NCBI GenBank assembly: GCA_036794395.1
Contig: DAIRGS010000152.1
Coordinates: 1 to 17,090, forward strand
Direction: 5' to 3'
Source of the DNA: DASXMX01 sp036794395
Lineage (GTDB): Bacteria > Planctomycetota > Phycisphaerae > Tepidisphaerales > Tepidisphaeraceae
Length of the DNA stretch: 17,090 nt
Position 1 is the first letter of the stretch, and each line of letters opens with the position of its first letter. The position numbers were made by a program, and so were the translations under genes. Below, one piece after another: positions 6,370 through 14,439 of the stretch. A model generated the notes under the pieces. That model was not told the origin of the DNA and made no database searches. It worked only from the letters and a program-made list of their open reading frames with translations.

Positions 6370-9300
6370 TCAGAAGTAGGTGTCGCCGTCGTAGCTCACC
6401 GTGAAGTCCGGCAGCCGGAAGTCGTTGGGGTTGTCCTTCGAGGCGAGCTTCTGCTCGTACTCGTAGCTGATGCCGAGCTTGGACAAAGCACCGGCGACGA
6501 TGACCTCGGATTTCGAGCGGACCAGGATTCCGTTCGGGTGCTGTGCCGAGGGCGGCGTGCGGTGGATCAGATGCTCGGCATAGTAGCGGTTCACCGATTC
6601 TGGCCGCACGGCCAGGACGAACATGTTCGTGTTCCGCAGCAGCGTGTCGGAACACTGTGGGTTGCGGAGCTTTTCAAGAACCGTTGTGTCACGCTCGATC
6701 AGCAGCACCATCTTTTGGCGGAAGCGAGTCAGCCCGGTGTACAGCAACTCCCGTGAAAGCGTTGAGGCGTTCTTGGGCAGGATCAGGAACACGATGTCGA
6801 AATCGCTGCCCTGTGATTTATGGACGGTGAGGGCATAGGCGAGCTCGAGTTCGCCATCGACGCTGGAGCGGGGGTAGTAGTACGACGACAACGGCTGCGT
6901 TGAGAACTGCACCTTGATGGAGTCGGCCCGACCGTTCCCTTTCGATGTCTGCACGACGAGGCCGATCTCCCCGTTGGCGACGTAGCCCAATCCTTCGCCC
7001 TTGGGGTAGCTCGTCTTGCGGCAATTGACCGCCTGCATCACCTTGTCGGTCCAGATGATCTCCTGCTCGCCGAACGGCTTTACACCGCCACGACCTTTCG
7101 AGTAGTTGAGCATTCCACCCCGATACTGGGCCTGAATCTTCCGGTTGATTTCGGTCGTGCCGAACTGGTGGTTCCGCACCGGGCTGAGAATCTGCCAGCG
7201 TTCGGCATCCTGCGGTTTAATAGTCTTGCAGGCGTCGAGAAGGCCCAGGCTTTCGTTGAATGGGATGTACGCCTTGGAATCGTCGGTCAGCTTCAAGTGC
7301 TTTTTCATGGACGCCGCAAGCTGTTCTTCAAGCTGGGTGCCGTCTCGCCAGTAGCGGACTTCCAGATCGCCGCCCACATCTTCACGGGCGACGCGGGAGA
7401 GCATGTCGTCGTCGCCGGGCGATGTGTCGTCCCGGAGGTAGCCGTCTGCCAACTGGAGTGCCTGGCTGTTGTGGTCCTCATACCGGGCTCGCTCCATCAG
7501 CCGAGCCAGACATTTTTTCCGTTCGTCGTCGCCTTCGAGCCAGGCAAGGATGTCCACAAACGGACGACCGGGGCCGATGGGCGGCAACTGGTTGGGATCG
7601 CCGACCAGGATCAGTCGGCTGACCTTGTTCAGGTCGAGCGCCCGAAACAGTACGCCGAGCAGGTCCATCGCAATCATCGAGGCTTCATCAACGATGACGG
7701 TCGGAGCGCCGTGCTGTTCACCGCCCTGGAGCTTGAGGGCGAAGTTCTCAGGGTTGAGCCATTGGTGCCGCATCAAGAACTGGTGGATCGTATAGGCGTC
7801 CCGCACACTGCCGTCGTCCCGCTTCGTGCGATCCATCAGGCGCACACGGGCCTTCCCGGTCGGAGCCAGGAGCAGAATGGGCTTCTTGCCTTCGAGTTCT
7901 TCCAATCCCTTGAGGAAGACTTTCAGTACCGAGGTCTTGCCGGTGCCTGCCCGACCACACAGCACGCTGAAACGGGCTTCGTAGAGCTTGGCCAGTGCAT
8001 CGGCCTTCTCTTTGCTGGCCCGCTTCTCGACTTCGGGTGGGAGCCTAGTGGAGCCGGACTTTTTGCCGAACTCCGCTTCCAGCAACGTCTCCCAACTCCA
8101 TCCCGCTTTGGGCGGCGAATTCTTTGCCTTCGTGCGCCGGGGCAAGCGAGTGGTAACTTCCTTTTCCAATTCAGAGAGCCATTTAAGGGCCATCGTTGGC
8201 GGATCACCCTCCACCCGGAAATCGAGGGCTTCCTGGTAGAAGGCGGCTTGGCCCAGCACCAGATCACGATCCGGCGTACAAGCCCGACGCTCGGGGAATC
8301 GCTTCGTGATGCGGTTGACTGTTTCGGGGAAGGGGAGGAGCGTGTCGCCGCTTTCGGCAGCGGCTTGCAGGACGGCGACGGCCACGCCACGGATTCGGCG
8401 GGGATCATCCTGGGCGCAGACATCTTCCTTGTCGATGAAACCGGCCGCTTCGCCTTCCGGCCGCATTCCTCGATCAACGGTTTCAAGAGCGATCAGATCA
8501 GATTCGCCGTCGCTCTGGTCCATCTCGCTGAGCAAGTAGGGATTGGCGACGATCTCGCTGTCGGTGCCGCTGATGCCGGATTCCGCACGCTTGTCGGGGT
8601 TGGCGACTCGCTCGACCTGGGCGGGCGTCAATTCAAAACGAGCCAACTGAGCGAGCAGGTTTTGTCGAGGCTTCTTGTAAGCAGCCCACCGCTCACCGGC
8701 CTGCTTCAACGCCTTGGCGTACTGCTTCTGATCGCACTTCTGCTTCCCCTCCAGAATCGCCAGGATGTAATCCCAGACGTTTTCTCCCTTGTTGAGCAGC
8801 GGCACAAGCACCTGGCGTTGGAACGCTGTACCGGACTCGCAGCCGAGGTATTGCAGCACGCTGCCAATGCCGGGGAGCGGGCCACGGTCTTGCCACACTT
8901 CCGATAGAACGTCATTGAGCCAGACGAGATGGCGGTCCCAATCGCCAGCGACTTTGCCTTCGTCTTTCACCGCCTGCACAGACTGTACCAATCGCTCCAG
9001 CGCCCCGACCGCCAGATCGTCGCCGAGTTGTTCGGCGACGTAGGAGAAGTTGAGCAGCGCCCCTTCGGGGACAAGGCAGAGGATGTTCTTGGGGTCGTGC
9101 CCAGCCTTGAGGTATTCATGGTAAGGCAGCCGGAACCCCTGATTCTCGAAGTCGTGCGTGATGCAACGGGACCAGATCGGATACTGGTCAGGGAACTTCG
9201 GCAGCTTGGTCCCGAAGTAAAGCTGTGGGCTGATTTTGGAGATGCGGCCCACTCCGAGCAGGATACGGTTCAGGTTTTCGTCCAGCGGGTTGCCGTGGTT

Positions 9301-9795
9301 GCAGTAGAAGAAGATGAGCGATTTGTCCTTCTCCAGCTTCCCCCAAAAGTTCTTGAGCAGGGCGATCTGCCGGTCGGGTTCAAAGACCCAGCCGAACTCC
9401 TTGTCCTTCTGGTCCGACTCCCGGATGTCGAGCTTTTCGTCCTCGCAGATGGTGCGAAAGTTCTCTTCACGCATCCAGCGATAGGGAGACGGGCAGACAG
9501 AGTACGGCGGGATTTCCTCCCGCACCGAAGGTAACTGGCGAAATTCAAGCGGGTCGTTGTGCGTGATCGTGTAGCCAATCTTTGAGAAGGCCACTGGATC
9601 ACGGGAGCATGGCGGTTGCCAGCCATCGAGTCGAGCGAGGGGTAGACCCGCTGCCTTATCTTCCCGGTCGTCGTCCCGACCGTCCCGGATATGCTGCTGC
9701 ACGATACAATAGGCGTTCTTGCTCGGGTGATCGCAGATGTGACCATCCCAAGCCCGGTCATGCCAAACCAGACGTGTGGAAAGGTGCGTGGTCAT
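6370..9795 (-). CDS. Large RecD-like SF1 helicase with truncated C-terminal nuclease domain
   Basis: ATP-dependent DNA helicase of 1141 aa as annotated. The N-terminal domain opens STRLVWHDRAWDGHIC and has Cys21, Cys30 and Cys63, possibly metal-binding; residues 70-590 contain no motif I can name. The SF1B/RecD-type helicase core has Walker A GRAGTGKTS (Lys620), Walker B VIVDEAS (Asp703, Glu704), GDPNQLPP (732-739), TVHKSQGSDFD (990-1000) and LLYTGLTR (1017-1024). The C-terminus starts a PD-(D/E)XK-like nuclease: VRSKSE (Glu1097) and LPDFTV (Asp1130), then stops at TGA right before EHLGML. The Glu after the stop is probably catalytic, so the annotated product should lack nuclease activity. 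The ATG at 9793-9795 has AAAGGCGG upstream. Helicase-nuclease fusions of this kind often serve in DNA repair or phage defence; that role is inferred. Confidence 0.9.
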   Translation of the reverse strand: MTTHLSTRLVWHDRAWDGHICDHPSKNAYCIVQQHIRDGRDDDREDKAAGLPLARLDGWQPPCSRDPVAFSKIGYTITHNDPLEFRQLPSVREEIPPYSVCPSPYRWMREENFRTICEDEKLDIRESDQKDKEFGWVFEPDRQIALLKNFWGKLEKDKSLIFFYCNHGNPLDENLNRILLGVGRISKISPQLYFGTKLPKFPDQYPIWSRCITHDFENQGFRLPYHEYLKAGHDPKNILCLVPEGALLNFSYVAEQLGDDLAVGALERLVQSVQAVKDEGKVAGDWDRHLVWLNDVLSEVWQDRGPLPGIGSVLQYLGCESGTAFQRQVLVPLLNKGENVWDYILAILEGKQKCDQKQYAKALKQAGERWAAYKKPRQNLLAQLARFELTPAQVERVANPDKRAESGISGTDSEIVANPYLLSEMDQSDGESDLIALETVDRGMRPEGEAAGFIDKEDVCAQDDPRRIRGVAVAVLQAAAESGDTLLPFPETVNRITKRFPERRACTPDRDLVLGQAAFYQEALDFRVEGDPPTMALKWLSELEKEVTTRLPRRTKAKNSPPKAGWSWETLLEAEFGKKSGSTRLPPEVEKRASKEKADALAKLYEARFSVLCGRAGTGKTSVLKVFLKGLEELEGKKPILLLAPTGKARVRLMDRTKRDDGSVRDAYTIHQFLMRHQWLNPENFALKLQGGEQHGAPTVIVDEASMIAMDLLGVLFRALDLNKVSRLILVGDPNQLPPIGPGRPFVDILAWLEGDDERKKCLARLMERARYEDHNSQALQLADGYLRDDTSPGDDDMLSRVAREDVGGDLEVRYWRDGTQLEEQLAASMKKHLKLTDDSKAYIPFNESLGLLDACKTIKPQDAERWQILSPVRNHQFGTTEINRKIQAQYRGGMLNYSKGRGGVKPFGEQEIIWTDKVMQAVNCRKTSYPKGEGLGYVANGEIGLVVQTSKGNGRADSIKVQFSTQPLSSYYYPRSSVDGELELAYALTVHKSQGSDFDIVFLILPKNASTLSRELLYTGLTRFRQKMVLLIERDTTVLEKLRNPQCSDTLLRNTNMFVLAVRPESVNRYYAEHLIHRTPPSAQHPNGILVRSKSEVIVAGALSKLGISYEYEQKLASKDNPNDFRLPDFTVSYDGDTYF

Positions 9796-10006
9796 CGTTG
9801 CCGCCTTTGGATTTCAGCACAGACTCTACAAGTCTAAAGCAATTCAAGTTACCATTTTACTGGGGACGAGAAGCCAGGTACAGGAAAGCAGCCGCTTCGG
9901 CACGTCGTCAAGATGCAAGAGGATTGCGAGACATCGAGACCCGGCGCGCTGCGGCGCAATTCAAGTTTCCTTGCCCCACTTAATCCCCGCTCCCAACTTG
10001 CAATTC
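9796..10006. repeat. Intergenic region with 12-bp direct repeats
   Basis: The 12-mer GCAATTCAAGTT occurs at 9839-9850 and 9956-9967 in direct orientation, 105 bp apart. The region between the fusion-hydrolase stop and the helicase start otherwise shows no gene. It should hold the helicase promoter, which I cannot place. Confidence 0.5.
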
Positions 10007-12874
10007 TCATTTCCCCGCCGGCTCGGCGAACAGCGCAAACTCCGCGATCGCCGGACAGGCGGCGGCTTTGGTGATGCGGAGCTTGAGTTTATCCGTTGTT
10101 ACGGGTTGGCCCCTTACCAGCCGGCGGTTGCCGATGCTGGTGGCGTGGGCGTATTCGGTCCATTTGCCGTCTTGCCAGGTGTCGATCGCGAACGAGTCGA
10201 CGCGCTGGCCGAGGGGGAGGTATTCGCGGAGGCTGATGACGTTGAAGGTTTGGGGTTTGCCCAGGTCTATGGTCACCTCGGGGGTGAGGAGTGCGTCGTC
10301 GGTGGACCAGTAGGTGTCGCGGCTGTTGTCCAGCAGGTTCTCCGCGTCGAACTTTGCATCGCCGCCGCGAACGTTGCTCGCGGTCAGCTTTGCGCCCTGT
10401 GCCAAATCGTGAGCGAAGGTTTCGTCCAGAATCCGGCGGAATTCTTTGAGGGAGGCGATGTCGTGCTCGTTGATCTGCCCGCGTCGATCAGGCGGGAGAT
10501 TCAGATTGAGGTTCGCGCCTCGTCCAACCGATTTGTAGTAGATGTCGAGCAGTTGGGCGGGGGTTTTGACGCGGCTATCTTCCTTTTCGTGATAGAACCA
10601 GCCGGGGCGGATGGAGACATCGCACTCGGCGGGGAGCCATGCGGTGCCGGGGCGCTGGCCGGAGTTAAGTCCGGCGGAGCTGCCGCCGGGGTAGCGCTTG
10701 GGGGCGGTCATGTCGAGGGTTTCCCAGCAGGTATCGCCGGCGGTGCCGCGCTCGTTGCCGACCCAACGGGTGTCGGGGCCGGCGTCGCTGAACATCATGG
10801 CGCTGGGCATCAGCTTGCGGACGATCGCCTGGGTGTTGGGCCAGTCGTAGAAAACGCTGTTATCAATCTTCCGCATTTCGCGAGAACCCCCGTAAAAGCC
10901 GTCTCCACCATTGGCGCCGTCAAACCAGACCTCGAAAATGTCGCCGTAGTGGGTCAGCAGCTCGCGGAGTTGGTTGCGGTAGTATTCGATATAAGCGGGA
11001 CGGCCGTAGTCTTTAAAGTTGCGATCCCACGGCGAGAGATACACGCCGAACTTAAGGCCGGCCTTTCGGCAGGCTTCGGACATGTCCTTCACCACGTCGC
11101 CTTTGCCGTTTTTCCAGGGACTGTTTTTGACCGAGTGTTCCGTGAATTTGGAAGGCCAGAGGCAGAAGCCATCATGATGTTTGGCGGTGAGGATCAGGCC
11201 TTTCATCCCGGCCATTTTCGCTGTTTGGGCGATCTGGTCGGGATTGAAATCAGTTGGGTTGAAGACGGGTTCCTTCTCGTCGCCGTAACCCCATTCCTTG
11301 TCGGTAAACGTATTCACGGTGAAGTGGAGGAAGCCGTAGAATTCCAAGGGATGCCAATTGAGTTGGCGATCGGAAGGGAGCGGGCCGTAGGGAGCCGGGG
11401 GAGCGACGGCGGCAGGGGCCGGCGCGGGCGAAGTGATAAGTGCCGGCATGATCGCGGACGCGAGTTGGGCAACAGGCGCGGGCGACGGCGCCGCGGCATG
11501 TAACTTCTCGGCAAAGGGGAGGGTATCGGGCGTGACGCGAACCGGTGTGGTGAATTTCAGGGCGGGCAGGGCGCCGTTGGGGAAGGTCAGCTCAATCATG
11601 TAGGCGGTCCAGCCGGCCGCGGGCTTTTCGATTTTGGCGGCAAAGGTGCCGGCGGCTTCTTCTTTCAGGTCGGTCGCAGTCCACTTCCGGCCCAGCACCG
11701 CAACCCGAAAATCGCGCGCGGTTGGGTTGTGAGCCTGCCAGAGTTTGACGGCGGTGGGATGATCGGCGGCCTGGACGGTGATGCCATCGCCCTGGAACTT
11801 CCAGGAGAATTTGGGCATGGGCTTATTCGCCAGAAATCGGCCGTAAAAGGCGACAAGCGATTCGACGGCATCGGAGCCGGCCAGGGAGTGATCGGCGTTT
11901 GGAACGTAACGAAGGTATTTGATGCCGGGCAGATCGTCGAAGTAGAACTGAGAATTATCGGGGAGGAAATACTGATCGCCGGTGGCGTTGATCAGCAGCT
12001 TGGGCATCGTAAAGCGATCGCGATAGGAATAGGGATCTTCGATCTTCATCAGATCGTGAAACTGGGGCGTGCCGGCCCAGTGGGTGAGGTCCATGTCGGT
12101 GTAGTCTTTTACCGCCGGGGAATAGGACCCGTACGCGGCCAGTTGCCGGCGCGGGGCGGCTTCAAGATGAAGCGTGTCGATGACGATGGGCACGATCGCG
12201 ACGACGCGTTTATCAACCGCGGCGGTGGTCCAGGTTGTCCAGCCGCGTTTTGAGCCGCCGGTCACGACGAACGAATCGACCTTGTGGTTGCCCGCCTCGG
12301 CGGTCTGGCAAAAAGCCTGCACGGTATCCATCGCCCGAACCGCGGCCTTGGTCATCGGCAGCCGCAACGGCCAGCGCTCGTCGGCGGTGTGGAGGTACTT
12401 GTCCCACGTATAGGCGATGATTGAATCTTCGGTGCGCTTTTTGCCATCGCCAACAAACACGAGTGGCTCGCTGGGGATGCCCTTCAGCTCCGCGACGATC
12501 GATTGCGTCGTGACCGCGGTCAAGGCCATGGCCTTGTCGCCGGACTGGGGCGCGGGGCTTTGGTTGTTTCCGCCGGAGATGACCAGCAGGGCGGTGGAGG
12601 TGGAGATCTTCTTCGGAACCGTCAGGATGAGCCAATGCTTCCAGACCGGCTTGTCCACCTCGGCAGTCGTGAGCCAGGTTTGCGAGGTCATCTCCAGGAC
12701 GAACGTCTTGGCCAGCAGCCCATCCTGACTGCTGACCACGTGGAATGTATAGCCGGGATCAGGGGCGGCGACGTAACGATCGAGAGCGGTTTGCTCGGCG
12801 CGAGCGACCCGTGGGCTCAGCAGCAGCAACGACATCAAAGCCAAAATCGCCCCAACCGGCAGGTGCATTTTCAT
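10007..12874 (-). CDS. Secreted fusion: PqaA-like alpha/beta-hydrolase + GH29 alpha-L-fucosidase + F5/8 type C domain
   Basis: Exported three-domain protein of 955 aa. The Sec signal peptide (1-26) ends RVARA-EQ. Residues 27-350 match PhoPQ-activated pathogenicity-related proteins: GGSKRGWTTW with nucleophile Ser208, Asp300 in NATGDQYFLPD and His329 in NADHSLAG form a plausible triad; the reaction of this family is unknown. A beta-rich stretch (355-450) and an Ala/Pro linker (456-500) follow. Residues 500-820 are a GH29 fucosidase that releases terminal alpha-L-fucose with retention: EFYGFLHFTVNTFTDKEWG, HHDGFCLWPS (566-575) and EVWFDGANG with catalytic nucleophile Asp652. Residues 822-950 look like an F5/8 type C (CBM32-like) sugar-binding domain. 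ATG 12872-12874 has GAGGA five bases upstream. The fusion is one uninterrupted frame; the two enzymes are normally separate proteins. Confidence 0.92.
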   Translation of the reverse strand: MKMHLPVGAILALMSLLLLSPRVARAEQTALDRYVAAPDPGYTFHVVSSQDGLLAKTFVLEMTSQTWLTTAEVDKPVWKHWLILTVPKKISTSTALLVISGGNNQSPAPQSGDKAMALTAVTTQSIVAELKGIPSEPLVFVGDGKKRTEDSIIAYTWDKYLHTADERWPLRLPMTKAAVRAMDTVQAFCQTAEAGNHKVDSFVVTGGSKRGWTTWTTAAVDKRVVAIVPIVIDTLHLEAAPRRQLAAYGSYSPAVKDYTDMDLTHWAGTPQFHDLMKIEDPYSYRDRFTMPKLLINATGDQYFLPDNSQFYFDDLPGIKYLRYVPNADHSLAGSDAVESLVAFYGRFLANKPMPKFSWKFQGDGITVQAADHPTAVKLWQAHNPTARDFRVAVLGRKWTATDLKEEAAGTFAAKIEKPAAGWTAYMIELTFPNGALPALKFTTPVRVTPDTLPFAEKLHAAAPSPAPVAQLASAIMPALITSPAPAPAAVAPPAPYGPLPSDRQLNWHPLEFYGFLHFTVNTFTDKEWGYGDEKEPVFNPTDFNPDQIAQTAKMAGMKGLILTAKHHDGFCLWPSKFTEHSVKNSPWKNGKGDVVKDMSEACRKAGLKFGVYLSPWDRNFKDYGRPAYIEYYRNQLRELLTHYGDIFEVWFDGANGGDGFYGGSREMRKIDNSVFYDWPNTQAIVRKLMPSAMMFSDAGPDTRWVGNERGTAGDTCWETLDMTAPKRYPGGSSAGLNSGQRPGTAWLPAECDVSIRPGWFYHEKEDSRVKTPAQLLDIYYKSVGRGANLNLNLPPDRRGQINEHDIASLKEFRRILDETFAHDLAQGAKLTASNVRGGDAKFDAENLLDNSRDTYWSTDDALLTPEVTIDLGKPQTFNVISLREYLPLGQRVDSFAIDTWQDGKWTEYAHATSIGNRRLVRGQPVTTDKLKLRITKAAACPAIAEFALFAEPAGK

Positions 12875-13007
12875 GGGTTCCTCGTTGTGTGAGATGACGG
12901 GCTGCAAGGATATCGGGCAGGGAGGGTCTTGGCCAAGGGGATGAATGGGGAACCCCGGGGCGGCGGGTACGCGACGGATGTGGCAACGAGGATTCCGAGC
13001 AATGTGG

Positions 13008-13027
13008 CACGGTGCTTCCAGCCCGTG
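13008..13027. repeat. Hairpin repeat of the TGTGGCA(C/T)GG type
   Basis: CACGG (13008-13012) pairs with CCGTG (13023-13027), and GC (13014-13015) pairs with GC (13021-13022) past one bulged T, around a TTCCA loop. It follows TGTGG and closely resembles the hairpin at 16907-16925, which also follows TGTGG and has a TTCCA core. The two look like diverged copies of one dispersed family. Confidence 0.6.
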
Positions 13028-13147
13028 GGCTGTGGTACGCCGCAGCCATCGACCACCGGCCGATCCAGCAATCGCGCCAGCGACGAGCATGAGAGTATTC
13101 TTACAGAAATCCCTGATCAGCCAGCCGATTGCCGGTTGGCGGCCGGT

Positions 13148-13165
13148 GTGCGTGTATACACGCAC
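13148..13165. promoter_or_regulatory. 18-bp perfect palindrome, possible operator
   Basis: GTGCGTGTATACACGCAC is perfectly self-complementary with no spacer. A palindrome of this length between two divergent genes could bind a dimeric regulator. It is immediately followed by the hairpin at 13166-13185 and so may instead be one half of a repeat element. Confidence 0.45.
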
Positions 13166-13185
13166 CATGGGCAAGGATGCCCATG
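13166..13185. repeat. Hairpin CATGGGC-AAGGAT-GCCCATG
   Basis: A perfect 7-bp stem (13166-13172 and 13179-13185) with a 6-nt loop, directly abutting the 18-bp palindrome. No T-run follows, so it is unlikely to be a terminator. Confidence 0.65.
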
Positions 13186-13387
13186 TCACGAAAGCGGCTG
13201 GCTAAAATCCCTCTGCACCAGAGGGCTGCTCAGAGTGCCCAACGAGCAAAACGCGCAAAATCTGCGTCTTCGATCTTGCTAATGAGTTCCAATTTAGTAG
13301 CATGAACCCAATCGGGTCCATCATGATCGCCGGTCGCGGGGCTGCGCTGGCGTAAAAGGATTTTTAATTTGCTACATGGAGGTAGCT

Positions 13388-14239
13388 GTGACTTGTGTAT
13401 CCCTTCAACGTTTTTCCCTCTTACGTTCGGTTGGATTGATCCTGCTCATGGGCATTTTGAGCGGCTGCAATACCGACATCATTTCCTACAACCGCGAATT
13501 CCGTAATCAGGGCATGCAGCAGTATGGCAAGGCCGCTTATGCCGACGCGGCCAGCTCGTTTTCCAATGCGCTGCGGCATGAGCCGGGCGATTACGTGTCG
13601 CGGTTTTACCTGGGCGCTTCCGAAGAGCAGATGGGCAAGCTCCAGCAGGCCATCCATCAATATCGCACCACGCTGGATGTGATGAACGTTTCCCTGGAAG
13701 GCAAGGGCGACGCGAAATTCCGCGCGAAGGTGATCAACACGCTTGCATCATCCATTTCCCGCGAGGCGGATCGAAGCGGCGATCTGGCCGAGATCGAAAA
13801 AGCCCCGCGAAGCGCCGAAAATTCGTTCCTTTTGGCCAAAATCTATCGCCAGACCGGCGACGCTGATAGCGCCATCACTCGATTTGAGCAGGCGCAGCAA
13901 CTGGATCCGAAGAACCCGGACATCGCCAGCGAGTACGGCTTGTACCTCGAACAACTCGGCCAGACGCAGCATGCCGATCACCAATTGCGCCGGGCCTACA
14001 CCCTGAACAGCAACGATGAGCAGGTTCAGGCCGCCCTGCGACGACTGGGTATTGTGCCCGGCCCGAGCATTAAGGGCGAGGACGGTTTGGAAAAGCCTTT
14101 TATCCCGCTGGGGCCTTTGCCGGAAATGGATTTATCGAACTCCAACAAGTCGCCCGCGCAGCCGCAACAGGTATCGCCGACGCCGCCTGGGCAGACGGCT
14201 CCCGGCCCGGTTGGAACGACCGGATCGCCGCGGGATTAA
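13388..14239 (+). CDS. TPR-repeat lipoprotein
   Basis: Exported lipoprotein of 283 aa with tetratricopeptide repeats, probably a scaffold for protein-protein contacts at the cell envelope. The signal peptide has a basic start (LQRFSLLRS), a hydrophobic core and the lipobox ILSGC with Cys27 as lipidation site. TPR-like helix pairs lie at about 40-70, 72-102, 145-176 and 179-212, the clearest being SAITRFEQAQQLDPKNPDIA. The last 55 residues are Pro/Gln/Ser-rich and probably disordered. I chose GTG 13388 because GGAGG (13378-13382) stands five bases upstream; the ATG at 13376, four codons earlier, has no ribosome binding site and itself overlaps this one. A terminator follows, so the gene seems to end its own transcript. 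Confidence 0.85.
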   Translation: MTCVSLQRFSLLRSVGLILLMGILSGCNTDIISYNREFRNQGMQQYGKAAYADAASSFSNALRHEPGDYVSRFYLGASEEQMGKLQQAIHQYRTTLDVMNVSLEGKGDAKFRAKVINTLASSISREADRSGDLAEIEKAPRSAENSFLLAKIYRQTGDADSAITRFEQAQQLDPKNPDIASEYGLYLEQLGQTQHADHQLRRAYTLNSNDEQVQAALRRLGIVPGPSIKGEDGLEKPFIPLGPLPEMDLSNSNKSPAQPQQVSPTPPGQTAPGPVGTTGSPRD

Positions 14240-14266
14240 ACGAGTTTGGATACCAACGATTGACGC

Positions 14267-14305
14267 GCAGACCGTACGTGTGTTTCACGTGCGGTCTGCT
14301 CTTTT
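14267..14305 (+). terminator. Rho-independent terminator of the TPR lipoprotein gene
   Basis: GCAGACCGTACGTG (14267-14280) pairs with CACGTGCGGTCTGC (14286-14299) over 14 bp, with one T-G wobble, around a TGTTT loop. TCTTTT follows at 14300-14305. It starts 27 bases after the lipoprotein stop. Confidence 0.9.
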
Positions 14306-14334
14306 GGTAATCGTGTTTGTTCGACGAGCGTTGT

Positions 14335-14424
14335 TTACCAGGTTTAGCGGTCGGACCGCAGGTCCACCTATTCTATCCAGAGACGTAATAGGTGGACCTT
14401 CGGTCCGACCGCTAAACCTGGTAA
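14335..14424. repeat. REPIN-like hairpin, 38-bp arms
   Basis: Arms 14335-14372 and 14387-14424 are reverse complements at 37 of 38 positions, with a 14-nt loop. Each arm contains the shorter palindromes CGGTCGGACCG (or its complement) and AGGTCCACCT, the nested structure of REP units. It lies between two convergent genes, 15 bp from the phosphatase stop, where it could also stop transcription from either side. Confidence 0.88.
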
Positions 14425-14439
14425 TCGAGTGCTTTATAT

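Larger units (their letters stand above)
12875..13387. other. Intergenic region carrying several hairpin repeats
   Basis: No gene is supported between the fusion hydrolase (minus) and the lipoprotein (plus), which diverge from here. The stretch contains a dispersed-repeat hairpin (13008-13027), an 18-bp palindrome (13148-13165) and an adjoining hairpin (13166-13185). Promoters for both genes must lie here. An open frame at 12929-13282 on the plus strand runs through all three repeats and has no recognisable protein content. Confidence 0.65.

Noticed and set aside
6370..6372. UGA read as Trp (alternative genetic code) or as selenocysteine
   Set aside because: Several intact genes here end in TGA (aminotransferase, toxin, transposase, membrane protein, phosphatase, fusion hydrolase) and all encode Trp with TGG. 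Homologues are expected to have Trp, not Cys or Sec, at this position. A point mutation or sequencing error is simpler.
7168..8907. Long plus-strand open frame (579 codons)
   Set aside because: It lies antisense to the helicase core, whose motifs are unmistakable. The translation shows no family motifs.
5690..9860. Integrative island bounded by att sites
   Set aside because: The 12-bp direct repeats at 9839 and 9956 lie on the same side of the helicase, no copy was seen at the other end, and there is no integrase or tRNA gene in the window.
9962..10000. Terminator after the fusion hydrolase (CAAGTT...AACTTG)
   Set aside because: A 6-bp stem with a 27-nt loop and no T-run on the minus strand is too weak.
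9776..11503. Long plus-strand open frame (575 codons)
   Set aside because: It is antisense to the fucosidase and F5/8 C domains and crosses the intergenic region. It is a by-product of high GC in the opposite frame.
12929..13282. Plus-strand open frame of 117 codons
   Set aside because: It runs through three hairpin repeats, has no ribosome binding site and gives a composition unlike a folded protein.
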